This document shows positions 1 through 7,389 of a stretch of DNA of 7,472 bases, piece after piece. The position numbers and the translations under genes are program-made. The notes beneath the pieces are model-generated. The model was not told the origin of the DNA. It did no database searches and was given only the letters and a program-made list of their open reading frames with translations. Every line of letters begins with the position of its first letter. Position 1 is the stretch's first letter. Source of the DNA: Thiomonas sp. FB-Cd. GTDB lineage: Bacteria; Pseudomonadota; Gammaproteobacteria; Burkholderiales; Burkholderiaceae_C. Location of the stretch: positions 1 through 7,472 of the forward strand of contig NZ_JPOE01000004.1 in the NCBI RefSeq assembly GCF_000733775.1, read 5' to 3'.

Positions 1-2
1 CC

Positions 3-578
3 ATGTTCCTCGTCGTCGTCATCGCAGCCCTTGCCGTTGCCCTGCTGCTCTACGGGGTGATGATCTACAACAACCTCGTGGCCTCAAGCATGCGGTTGCG
101 CAGGCTTGGTCCAACATCGACGTCCTGCTCAAGCAGCGTCACGACGAACTGCCCAAGCTTGTGGAGGTCTGCAAGCAGTCGATGCACTTCGAGCAAGAAA
201 CACTCGATCGCGTGATCCGCGCGCGTCAACAGGTACAGGAGGCGCGTGCCGCGCAGAACGTTGGCGCGCTCGGCCGTGCCGAGGGTGCGCTGCACGGCAG
301 CATGGCAAGGCTTTTTGCGGTCGCCGAAAGCTACCCCATCTGAAGACCAACGAAAGCTTCGGTCATCTGCAGGCGCGGATCAGCGGCCTGGAGGAGAGCA
401 TCGCGGACCGGCGCGAGTTCTACAACGCAGCGGTCAACGCCAACAATGTGCGCATCGAGCAATTCCCCGACGTGCTGGTTGCGCGGCTGTTCAGCTTTAA
501 CCCTGCGGTCTTCTTTAAAGTCGTCGATGCCGACAAGGCCGACGTGGATCTGAAGATTTCTTTCGGCGGGCAGCGTGA
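3..578 (+). CDS. lemA: LemA family membrane protein (left copy, frameshifted by likely sequencing errors)
   Basis: LemA proteins are small membrane-anchored, mostly helical bacterial proteins of poorly defined function. Reading this copy with its mirror gives about 192 aa, a normal family length. Residues 1-20 form an N-terminal hydrophobic anchor. It is followed by the family signature NNLVGLKHAVAQAWSNIDV (about 23-41), then LLKQRHDELPKLVEV, AESYPDLKTNESF (about 108-120) and RREFYNAAVNANN (about 137-149). The ATG at 3 begins the anchor directly. Here a G is missing near 81 (GTGGCC, against GTGGGCC in the mirror) and another near 338, which creates a false TGA at 341. A base missing near 570 hides the true end, GGAA then TGA at 576-578. 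The GIDE gene follows 58 bases downstream on the same strand, the usual LemA partner arrangement. Confidence 0.93.
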
Positions 579-636
579 CACCTCGCCCCTCGCCATCCGC
601 TGCATCAGCAACAGATCAATTGCAGCTGTGACGGCC

Positions 637-1506
637 ATGGCGCGATGGCTGCCGCATGACCCCGAAGGCGCTGTCATTCTGCTCTTTGCGGCAGTCCTCG
701 GCGCGGTGCAGTTTTTCCGGCTGCAGCGCCGCAGGCGGCTCATGGAGGACACCCCCACTGCGCGCATCCGCTCGGCTGCACAGGGTTATGTGAGCTCAGT
801 GCCGGGTGCGGCTGCCCGATGCGCCATTGCACTCGCCGCTCACGGCCACACCCTGCGCCTGGTGGCGGTTTCGCATCGAGCGGCGCAAAAGTGAGGGGCG
901 CAACGCCGGCTGGGAGCTTGAGCAGCGCGGCGTCAGCGAGGCTCAGTTCTGGCTGGACGATGAAAGCGGGCGTTGCATTGTCGATCCCGCCGCGCGGAGG
1001 TGCGCGCAGTCAACCACCGCTCCTGGGTGGGTGCCACGCCGTGCTTATTCCGGAGTCTCCTGGAACGACGATTTGGTCGGGAGATGCCGAGCATCGCTAC
1101 ACCGAGGAACTGATCTTGCCTGGCGAAACCCTCTATGCCCTGGGCCAGTTCACCAGCATCGATCCGCTACAGACTTCGGCCCGCGACGATCTGCGCGATC
1201 TGGTCATTGCCTGGAAGCCGAACCCGCCCGGCGCGCGGCATTCGACAGCAACGGCGACGGCGAGCTCGACGCCGCCGAGTTCGACCAACTGCGCTCAGCT
1301 GCGGCGCAGCAGGTTGCTGTGAACCGCCGCGAGGAGGCTGCCCGGCCGCAAACCCATGTGCTGCACAAGCCGCCAGGCGCCAGATCTTTCTCCTGTCCAC
1401 CGTGCCGGCACAAAGGCTTGGGACCCGTCTGCGCTGGCAATCCTGGGCATGGCTCGCGGCGTCCTTGATCGCCGCAGGGTTGGCTGGGTCGACGTTGCTG
1501 GGCTGA
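637..1506 (+). CDS. GIDE-domain membrane protein with an EF-hand (left copy, frameshifted)
   Basis: The rebuilt protein is about 291 aa. A hydrophobic segment at about 11-28 is followed by an Arg-rich stretch and METDTP-like text (MEDTPTARIRSAAQGYVEL, about 36-54). The GIDE-type core contains TPCAWWRFRIERR (about 72-84), VDPAGAEV and ILPGETLYALGQF (about 161-173). GIDE domains belong to the family of the mitochondrial E3 ligase MULAN/GIDE, but bacterial members lack a RING finger, none is visible here, and their role is unknown. Residues 205-216 read DSNGDGELDAAE, a canonical 12-residue EF-hand loop with acidic or Asn ligands at 1, 3, 5, 9 and 12. A second hydrophobic helix (about 271-290) ends the protein, suggesting both ends are anchored with the core between them. 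Two G bases are missing near 791 and 800 relative to the mirror. The ATG at 637 is chosen because it precedes the first helix; no strong ribosome binding site is seen. Confidence 0.85.
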
Positions 1507-1512
1507 CGCGCG
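1507..1512. other. Six-base gap between convergent GIDE and uraA stops
   Basis: The GIDE TGA (1504-1506) and the uraA TAG on the other strand (1513-1515) are separated by six bases, and the same six-base gap is seen at 5881-5886. No hairpin plus T-run fits here, so any terminator of either operon must lie inside the opposing gene. Confidence 0.8.
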
Positions 1513-2821
1513 CTACTCGAGGGCATCCAGCAGACGGTCGCTCTGCGCGCCGGTCCCCGCCCTTCGGCCCAGAAGCGCATAAAGCAATATGGCGCCAAGG
1601 TCGCGGTCCCGATGCCGCCAAGGCAAAGCCGCCAAACTTCAATGTGAAGTCCGCCGTACCCAGCATGAGCGTAATGGCGACGATGATGAGGTTGCGACTT
1701 TCGGAGAAGTCCACCTTGTTGTCCACCCAGATGCGCGCGCCCGACACGGCGATGAGCCCGAAAATCACGATGGCTACGCCGCGCAGCACCGGCGCGGGAT
1801 GAGGTGAATGAGCGCGCCGAACTTGGGGCTGAAGCCCAGGACGATGGCGACAACCGCGGCCGTGGCGAAGATGAGCGTGGAGTAGATTTTGGTCGCCGCC
1901 ATCACGCCAATGTTCTCCGCATACGTGGTAACCCGGTTCCACCCGCCGCGCCCGAAACGATGGTTGCAAGCCCATCGCCGAGAAAGGCGCGACCCATGTA
2001 GCGATCGAGATTCTGCCCGGTCATGGCCGTAACGGCCTTGATGTGCCCAAGATTCTCCGCGACGAGGATCACCACCACAGGCACGATCAATGTCATCGCT
2101 CTGGGTTGAACACGGGCGCCGTGAAGTTTGGCAGGCCAAACCAGGCGGCGCCGGCCAGGTCCGAGAAGTTCATCGGCGTACCCAGACCCAGACCATTGGC
2201 CAGGATGGCGTAGACGACGCTGGCAATGACGAGTCCGACCAGGATGAGCAGTCGCTGCACCATACCCCGCTGTACACCGCGACCAGTCCGACCGCCAGGA
2301 ACGTCACCACGGCCATCCAGTCCTCGAAGTTGCTCGCGCCATGCGATTTGATGGCGATGGGGGCAGATTCAGGCCAATCACGGCAACCACGGAGCCGGTG
2401 ACGACCGGAGGCATCAGGCGCTCGATCCAGCGCGTGCCTATGCCCATCACGATCAGGCCGATTGCCGCATACACCACGCCACAGGCAACGATGCCGCCCA
2501 GCGCCACAGCGATGTTGGGATTCATGCCACCGCCCGAATAACCGCTGGCGGCGATGACCACGCCGATGAACGAGAACGACGAGCCAGGTAGCTTGGCACC
2601 CTGCCGCCCACGACAAGAAGAAAATCAGCGTGCCCAACCCGCTCATCAGAATCGCGATGTTGGGCGAGAAACCCATCAACAGCGGAGCAAAGACGGTAGA
2701 GCCGAACATGGCCACCACATGCTGCAAACCCATCGCCAGTGTCTGGGCGGGGGTAAGCGCTCGTCAGGCGCAACGACGCCCCCGTATTCAAGCGCCATTT
2801 GGGAAAATACGCATCAGCCAT
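1513..2821 (-). CDS. uraA: NCS2 uracil/pyrimidine permease, RutG-like (left copy, frameshifted)
   Basis: This is a nucleobase:cation symporter-2 family inner-membrane permease that brings uracil into the cell with a cation. The rebuilt protein is about 440 aa, close to the family length, with many hydrophobic helices. From memory it resembles E. coli RutG more than UraA: KWRL then [10 protein letters not shown] near the N-terminus, [40 protein letters not shown] and AAWFGLPNF. Binding-site positions known from UraA are kept: E258 and H262 in [10 protein letters not shown], and E305 in [12 protein letters not shown] strong ribosome binding site fixes the ATG at 2819-2821; the in-frame GTG at 2825-2827 overlaps that site. 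This copy is about 14 bases shorter than 440 codons require, with losses for example near 2617 (TTC TTT run), near 2592 (GGG of YLGSS) and near 2106 (CCCC). It lies downstream of upp on the same strand, and its stop is 6 bases from the convergent GIDE stop. Confidence 0.95.
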
Positions 2822-2823
2822 CT

Positions 2824-2833
2824 TCACCTCCCT
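2824..2833 (-). promoter_or_regulatory. Ribosome binding site of uraA (left copy)
   Basis: On the minus strand this reads AGGGAGGTGA, a near-ideal Shine-Dalgarno sequence two bases before the ATG at 2821; the GGAGG core lies about six bases from the start. It is identical in the mirror copy and decides the uraA start. Confidence 0.85.
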
Positions 2834-2842
2834 GGTTGTCGG

Positions 2843-3130
2843 TCATGCCGCGTGCGCCGCCGCCTGATTTTGAACGCTCAACGTCGCCTCTTCCCTGCAC
2901 CCGAAATCATGGGACCTTCTGCACGACTTGCGCATTTTCGTGGATCCGATGCCGCGAGTGCAGATGCAGCCATTGGCAGCGCCGCGTCGTGCCGGCCCGC
3001 GGCGCACCCCGGCGTGCAGCTCGATGACGCGCCCGTCAGCGTTGTGTCGCATGCCGATGCGAAAGGCCGCGCTCACGCGCCGCAACCCCATCGCGCAAGG
3101 CATGCCTGCACGACGGGCTGGCGCAGCCAT
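2843..3130 (-). CDS. Doubtful small ORF filling the upp-uraA gap (left copy)
   Basis: An ATG at 3128-3130 overlaps the upp stop as TGATG and opens a frame of about 95 codons ending 21 bases before uraA. The product would be rich in Arg, Ala and Cys ([18 protein letters not shown] and later [17 protein letters not shown]). I recognise no domain. In favour: the overlapping start typical of translational coupling, and a frame that spans the whole gap. Against: high-GC sequence gives long chance frames, the opposite strand is open too, the composition is odd, and the mirror copy shifts frame several times. A non-coding leader between upp and uraA is at least as likely. Within it, minus-strand bases 3069-3080 can form a four-pair GCGC stem capped by a GTGA tetraloop. 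Confidence 0.2.
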   Translation of the reverse strand: MAAPARRAGMPCAMGLRRVSAAFRIGMRHNADGRVIELHAGVRRGPARRGAANGCICTRGIGSTKMRKSCRRSHDFGCREEATLSVQNQAAAHAA

Positions 3131-3738
3131 CACTTCGTGCCAAAAATGCGATCACCCGCATCGCCCAGGCCGGGACGATGTAGCCATGTTCATTCAAACC
3201 CTCGTCGACCGCGGCAAGGGTGATGGGGACGTCGGGATGGGCTCGGTGCACGGTGCGCACGCCTTCTGGCGCAGCCAAAAGATTGACGAGCTTGAGCGTG
3301 GTGGCCCGCCTGTTTCAGCCGGGACAGGGCCGCGGCTGCCGAATTGCCCGTCGCCAGCATGGGGTCGACCACAATCACCAGACGCTCGGCCATGTCATCG
3401 GGCACCTTGAAGTAATACTCCACCGGCTCCAGGGTGGCGGGACCCCGTACAGGCCAATGTGGCCCACGCGTGCGTTCGGCAACAGATCGATCATGCCGTC
3501 GAGCATGCCATTGCCGGCGCGCAGGATTGACACCAGACACAGCTTCTTGCCGCAAGGATGGGCATGCGGCAATCGGCAACCGGAGTACTCACATCCACCA
3601 GCTGCGTGGGCAAATCACGCGTGGCCTCATACGCCAGCATCGCGGCGATTCCACGCACGAGCCACCGGAAGTAGCATCCGCTGGCAGCACAGCTCACGCA
3701 AGCGCGAGCCGTGATCCACAACAGAAACTGCCGGCGAC
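3130..3738 (-). CDS. upp: Uracil phosphoribosyltransferase (left copy, 5' end cut by the fold-back junction)
   Basis: Upp is the cytoplasmic salvage enzyme that makes UMP from uracil and PRPP. Visible blocks in order: AVSVVDHG near the N-terminus (inside the single-copy spacer), FRWLVR then [27 protein letters not shown], the PRPP-binding loop [17 protein letters not shown], and the uracil-binding C-terminal stretch NEHGYIVP followed by a frame-corrected [13 protein letters not shown] before TGA at 3130-3132. GNS replaces the GGS of E. coli Upp in the PRPP loop, in both arms, so it is probably real. No start codon is visible before the junction near 3738, so only a few first residues are missing. 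Frame breaks occur near 3302 (QAG then a missing base, shared with the mirror) and near 3172 (CCCGG for CCCCGG). Same strand as uraA and about 308 bases upstream, suggesting a salvage operon. Confidence 0.93.
3661..3738. other. Single-copy spacer at the fold-back junction
   Basis: These 78 bases are the only part between the arms present once. Read on the minus strand they continue the left copy of upp toward its N-terminus (VSVVDHG, then a frame-damaged stretch before FRWLVR). At 3739 the sequence turns round and re-reads upp on the other strand from the codons of LVREIAAML. The spacer edges are themselves weakly complementary: 3661-3672 pairs with 3727-3738 at 9 of 12 positions. That is what a 3' end folding back onto its own strand and priming synthesis would leave. 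Confidence 0.85.
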
Positions 3739-4267
3739 TCGTGCGTGAAATCGCCGCGATGCTGCGTATGAGGCACGCGTGATTTGCCCACGCAGCTGGT
3801 GGATGTGAGTACTCCGGTTGCCGATTGCCGCATGCCCATCCTTGCCGGCAAGAAGCTGTGTCTGGTGTCAATCCTGCGCGCCGGCAATGGCATGCTCGAC
3901 GGCATGATCGATCTGTTGCCGAACGCACGCGTGGGCCACATTGCCTGTACCGGGATCCCGCCACCCTGGAGCCGGTGGAGTATTACTTCAAGGTGCCCGA
4001 TGACATGGCCGAGCGTCTGGTGATTGTGGTCGACCCCATGCTGGCGACGGGCAATTCGGCAGCCGCGGCCCTGTCCCGGCTGAAACAGGCGGGCCACCAC
4101 GCTCAAGCTCGTCAATCTTTTGGCTGCGCCAGAAGGCGTGCGCACCGTGCACCGAGCCCTCCCGACGTCCCCATCACCCTTGCCGCGGTCGACGAGGGTT
4201 TGAATGAACATGGCTACATCGTCCCCGCCTGGGCGATGCGGGTGATCGCATTTTTGGCACGAAGTGA
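3739..4267 (+). CDS. upp: Uracil phosphoribosyltransferase (right copy, 5' truncated)
   Basis: Mirror copy of the upp at 3130-3738, beginning inside the gene at the codons for LVREIAAML and ending at TGA 4265-4267. It has no start of its own, because the roughly 25 codons before this point exist only in the spacer, on the other strand. The stretch from about 3784 to 3950 is in one frame and gives the cleanest reading of the middle of the enzyme ([35 protein letters not shown]). The PRPP loop [10 protein letters not shown] lies near 4030-4060. Losses relative to the mirror or to frame include one base in AYEAT near 3770-3776, one base near 4163 (GCCCTCCC for GCCCATCCC) and one G near 4231 (CCCCG for CCCCGG). 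The missing base near 4093 is shared with the left copy. Confidence 0.92.
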
Positions 4268-4551
4268 TGGCTGCGCCAGCCCGTCGTGCAGCATGCCTTG
4301 CGCGATGGGGTTGCGGCGCGTGAGCGCGGCCTTTCGCATCGGCATGCGACACAACGCTGACGGCGCGTCATCGAGCTGCACGCCGGGTGCGCCGCGGGGC
4401 CGGCACGACGCGGCGCTGCCAATGGCTGCATCTGCACTCGCGGCATCGGATCCACGAAAATGCGCAAGTCGTGCAGAAGGTCCCATGATTTCGGGTGCAG
4501 GAAGAGGCGACGTTGAGCGTTCAAATCAGGCGGCGGCGCACGCGGCATGGA
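4267..4551 (+). other. upp-uraA intergenic stretch with doubtful small ORF (right copy)
   Basis: Counterpart of 2843-3130. The TGATG overlap of the upp stop and a possible ATG is the same, but the frame is broken by indels (for example one G lost near 4366 and in the GGGG run near 4384), and the stop CATGACC reads CATGGACC near 4550. Minus one tetraloop stem (4316-4327, GCGC-GTGA-GCGC), I see no promoter, terminator or recognised leader element. Treat it as a leader of unknown content. Confidence 0.3.
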
Positions 4552-4560
4552 CCGACAACC

Positions 4561-4570
4561 AGGGAGGTGA
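4561..4570 (+). promoter_or_regulatory. Ribosome binding site of uraA (right copy)
   Basis: AGGGAGGTGA two bases before the ATG at 4573, identical to the left arm. It fixes the permease start. Confidence 0.85.
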
Positions 4571-4572
4571 AG

Positions 4573-5880
4573 ATGGCTGATGCGTATTTTCCCAAATGGC
4601 GCTTGAATACCGGGGCGTCGTTGCGCCTGACGAGCGCTTACCCCGGCCCAGACACTGGCGATGGGTTTGCAGCATGTGGTGGCCATGTTCGGCTCTACCG
4701 TCTTTGCTCCGCTGTTGATGGGTTTCTCGCCCAACATCGCGATTCTGATGAGCGGGGTGGGCACGCTGATTTTCTTTCTTGTCGTGGGCGGCAGGGTGCC
4801 AAGCTACCTGGGCTCGTCGTTCTCGTTCATCGGCGTGGTCATCGCGCCAGCGTTATTCGGGCGGTGGCATGAATCCCAACATCGCTGTGGCGCTGGGCGG
4901 CATCGTTGCCTGTGGCGTGGTGTATGCGGCAATCGGCCTGATCGTGATGGGCATAGGCACGCGCTGGATCGAGCGCCTGATGCCTCCGGTCGTCACCGGC
5001 TCCGTGGTTGCCGTGATTGCCTGAATCTGCCCCATCGCCATCAAATCGCATGCGCGAGCAACTTCGAGGACTGGATGGCCGTGGTGACGTTCCTGGCGGT
5101 CGGACTGGTCGCGGTGTACACGCGGGGTATGGTGCAGCGACTGCTCATCCTGGTCGGACTCGTCATTGCCAGCGTCGTCTACGCCATCCTGGCCAATGGT
5201 CTGGTCTGGGTACGCCGATGAACTTCTCGGACCTGGCGGCGCCGCCTGGTTTGGCCTGCCAAACTTCACGCGCCCGTGTTCAACCCCAGAGCGATGACAT
5301 TGATCGTGCCTGTGGTGGTGATCCTCGTCGCGGAGAATCTTGGGCACATCAAGGCCGTTACGGCCATGACCGGGCAGAATCTCGATCGCTACATGGGTCG
5401 CGCCTTTCTCGGCGATGGGCTTGCAACCATCGTTTCGGGCGCGGCGGGTGGAACCGGGGTTACCACGTATGCGGAGAACATTGGCGTGATGGCGGCGACC
5501 AAAATCTACTCCACGCTCATCTTCGCCACGGCCGCGGTTGTCGCCATCGTCCTGGGCTTCAGCCCCAAGTTCGGCGCGCTCATTCACCTCATCCCGGCGC
5601 GGTGCTGCGCGGCGTAGCCATCGTGATTTTCGGCTCATCGCCGTGTCGGGCGCGCGCATCTGGGTGGACAACAAGGTGGACTTCTCCGAAGTCGCAACCT
5701 CATCATCGTCGCCATTACGCTCATGCTGGGTACGGCGGACTTCACATTGAAGTTTGGCGGCTTTGCCTTGGGCGGCATCGGACCGCGACCTTCGGCGCCA
5801 TATTGCTTTATGCGCTTCTGGGGCCGAAGGGCGGGGAACCGGCGCGGCAGAGCGACCGTCTGCTGGATGCCCTCGAGTAG
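4573..5880 (+). CDS. uraA: NCS2 uracil/pyrimidine permease, RutG-like (right copy, frameshifted)
   Basis: Mirror copy of the permease at 1513-2821, ATG 4573 to TAG 5878-5880, 1308 bases where 440 codons plus stop need 1323. Frame-true stretches are 4661-4830 ([20 protein letters not shown] through [19 protein letters not shown]) and 5290-5590 ([19 protein letters not shown] through [18 protein letters not shown] and [16 protein letters not shown]), which hold the substrate-site residues E258, H262 and E305. Damage includes one C and one G lost near 4845-4855 (IAASGYSGG), a G lost near 5020 that makes a false TGA at 5022-5024, a G lost near 5054, and losses near 5203 and 5240. Several of these are intact in the left arm, and the reverse also holds, so the breaks are best read as sequencing errors. 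Confidence 0.95.
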
Positions 5881-5886
5881 CGCGCG

Positions 5887-6754
5887 TCAGCCCAGCAACG
5901 TCGACCCAGCCAACCCTGCGGCGATCAAGGACGCCGCGAGCATGCCAGGATTGCCAGCGCAGACGGGTCCCAAGCCTTTGTGCCGGCACGGTGGACAGGA
6001 GAAAGATCTGGCGCCCTGGCGGCTTGTGCAGCACATGGGTTTGCGGCCGGGCAGCCTCCTCGCGGCGGTTCACAGCAACCTGCTGCGCCGCAGCTGAGCG
6101 CAGTTGGTCGAACTCGGCGGCGTCGAGCTCGCCGTCGCCGTTGCTGTCGAATGCCGCGCGCCGGGCGGTTCGGCCTTCCAGGCAATGACCAGATCGCGCA
6201 GATCGTCGCGGGCCGAAGTCTGTAGCGGATCGATGCTGTGAACTGGCCCAGGGCATAGAGGGTTTCGCCAGGCAAGATCAGTTCCTCGGTGTAGCGATGC
6301 TCGGCATCTCCCGACCAAATCGTCGTTCCAGGAGACTCCGGAATAAGCACGGGCGTGGCACCCACCCAGGAGCGGTGGTGACTGCGCGCACCTCCGCGCC
6401 GGCGGGATCGACAATGCAACGCCCGCTTTCATCGTCAGCCAGAACTGAGCCTCGCTGACGCCGCGCTGCTCAAGCTCCCAGCCGCGTTGCGCCCCTCACT
6501 TTTGCGCCGCTCGATGCGAAACCGCCACCAGGCGCAGGGTGTGGCCGTGAGCGGCGAGTGCAATGGCGCATCGGGCAGCCGCACCCGGCCACTGAGCTCC
6601 ACATAACCCTGTGCAGCCGAGCGGATGCGCGCAGTGGGGTGTCCTCCATGAGCCGCCTGCCGGCGCTGCAGCCGGAAAAACTGCACCGCGCCGAGGACTG
6701 CCGCAAAGAGCAGAATGACAGCGCCTTCGGGTCATGCGGCAGCCATCGCGCCAT
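5887..6754 (-). CDS. GIDE-domain membrane protein with an EF-hand (right copy, frameshifted)
   Basis: Mirror copy of 637-1506, from ATG 6752-6754 to TGA 5887-5889. It supplies bases missing on the left: GTGGAGCTCAGTGGC near 6585-6604 restores YVELSGR, and GCCGGCGCG near 6397-6405 restores DPAGAEV. In turn it lacks a G near 6436 (CTGGACGAT reads CTGACGAT), a C near 6484 and an A near 6379, all present on the left. The EF-hand loop DSNGDGELDAAE is encoded near 6110-6150 and is the same in both arms. The C-terminal hydrophobic helix is disturbed here by losses near 5940-5950. The stop lies 6 bases from the uraA stop, tail to tail. Confidence 0.85.
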
Positions 6755-6812
6755 GGCCGTCACAGCTGCAATTGATCTGTTGCTGATGCAGCGGATGGCG
6801 AGGGGCGAGGTG

Positions 6813-7389
6813 TCACGCTGCCCCGCCGAAGAAATCTTCAGATCCACGTCGGCCTTGTCGGCATCGACGACTTTAAAGAAGACCGCAGGGTTAAAGCTGA
6901 ACAGCCGCGCAACCAGCACGTCGGGGAATTGCTCGATGCGCACATTGTTGGCGTTGACCGCTGCGTTGTAGAACTCGCGCCGGTCCGCGATGCTCTCCTC
7001 CAGGCCGCTGATCCGCGCCTGCAGATGACCGAAGCTTCGTTGGTCTTCAGATCGGGGTAGCTTTCGGCGACCGCAAAAAGCCTTGCCATGCTGCCGTGCA
7101 GCGCACCCTCGGCACGGCCGAGCGCGCCAACGTTCTGCGCGGCACGCGCCTCCTGTACCTGTTGACGCGCGCGGATCACGCGATCGAGTGTTTCTTGCTC
7201 GAAGTGCATCGACTGCTTGCAGACCTCCACAAGCTTGGGCAGTTCGTCGTGACGCTGCTTGAGCAGGACGTCGATGTTGGACCAAGCCTGCGCAACCGCA
7301 TGCTTGAGGCCCACGAGGTTGTTGTAGATCATCACCCCGTAGAGCAGCAGGGCAACGGCAAGGGCTGCGATGACGACGACGAGGAACAT
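6813..7389 (-). CDS. lemA: LemA family membrane protein (right copy, frameshifted)
   Basis: Mirror copy of 3-578, with the cleaner N-terminal two thirds. From ATG 7387-7389 the frame is open through the membrane anchor, NNLVGLKHAVAQAWSNIDV and on to AESYPDLKTNE. It breaks near 7034, where GAAAGC reads GAAGC, so ESFGHLQARI is lost; the left copy has the missing A. A T is missing near 6830 (TTCTTCGG against TTCTTTCGG on the left). The GGGG run near 6821, complete here, restores the true end GGAA and TGA at 6813-6815. No clear ribosome binding site precedes the ATG. Confidence 0.93.

Larger units (their letters stand above)
1..3660 (+). repeat. Left arm of a 3.66 kb inverted duplication
   Basis: This stretch matches the reverse complement of 3739-7391 throughout. 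Paired landmarks keep an almost constant coordinate sum: lemA start 3/7389 (7392), GIDE start 637/6754 (7391), uraA start 2821/4573 (7394), upp stop codon 3132/4265 (7397). The arms differ by scattered one-base indels and a few substitutions, and their net length differs by only a few bases. The left end is simply the window edge, so the arm may continue outside. Two functional copies kept by selection should not both carry dozens of frame-breaking indels at different places, so I infer two noisy readings of one locus. Confidence 0.95.

Noticed and set aside
637..1506. A genuine E3 ubiquitin ligase in a bacterium
   Set aside because: The GIDE core is present but no RING-type Cys/His zinc-binding pattern is visible, so ubiquitin ligase activity is not supported.
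3661..3738. A palindromic replication origin, telomere hairpin or cruciform regulatory site at the centre
   Set aside because: The spacer encodes the N-terminal part of Upp and shows no iterons, boxes or AT-rich unwinding region.
3491..3964. Open frame on the minus strand crossing the junction, apparently a fusion protein
   Set aside because: It joins antisense upp from the right arm to sense upp from the left arm through the spacer; it is a product of the fold-back, not a gene.
4853..6256. The longest open frame in the window (about 467 codons, minus strand)
   Set aside because: It runs antisense through uraA and then into GIDE by accident of the indels. Only its first part holds real GIDE sequence in pieces; the rest is the complement of the permease with a composition unlike a natural protein.
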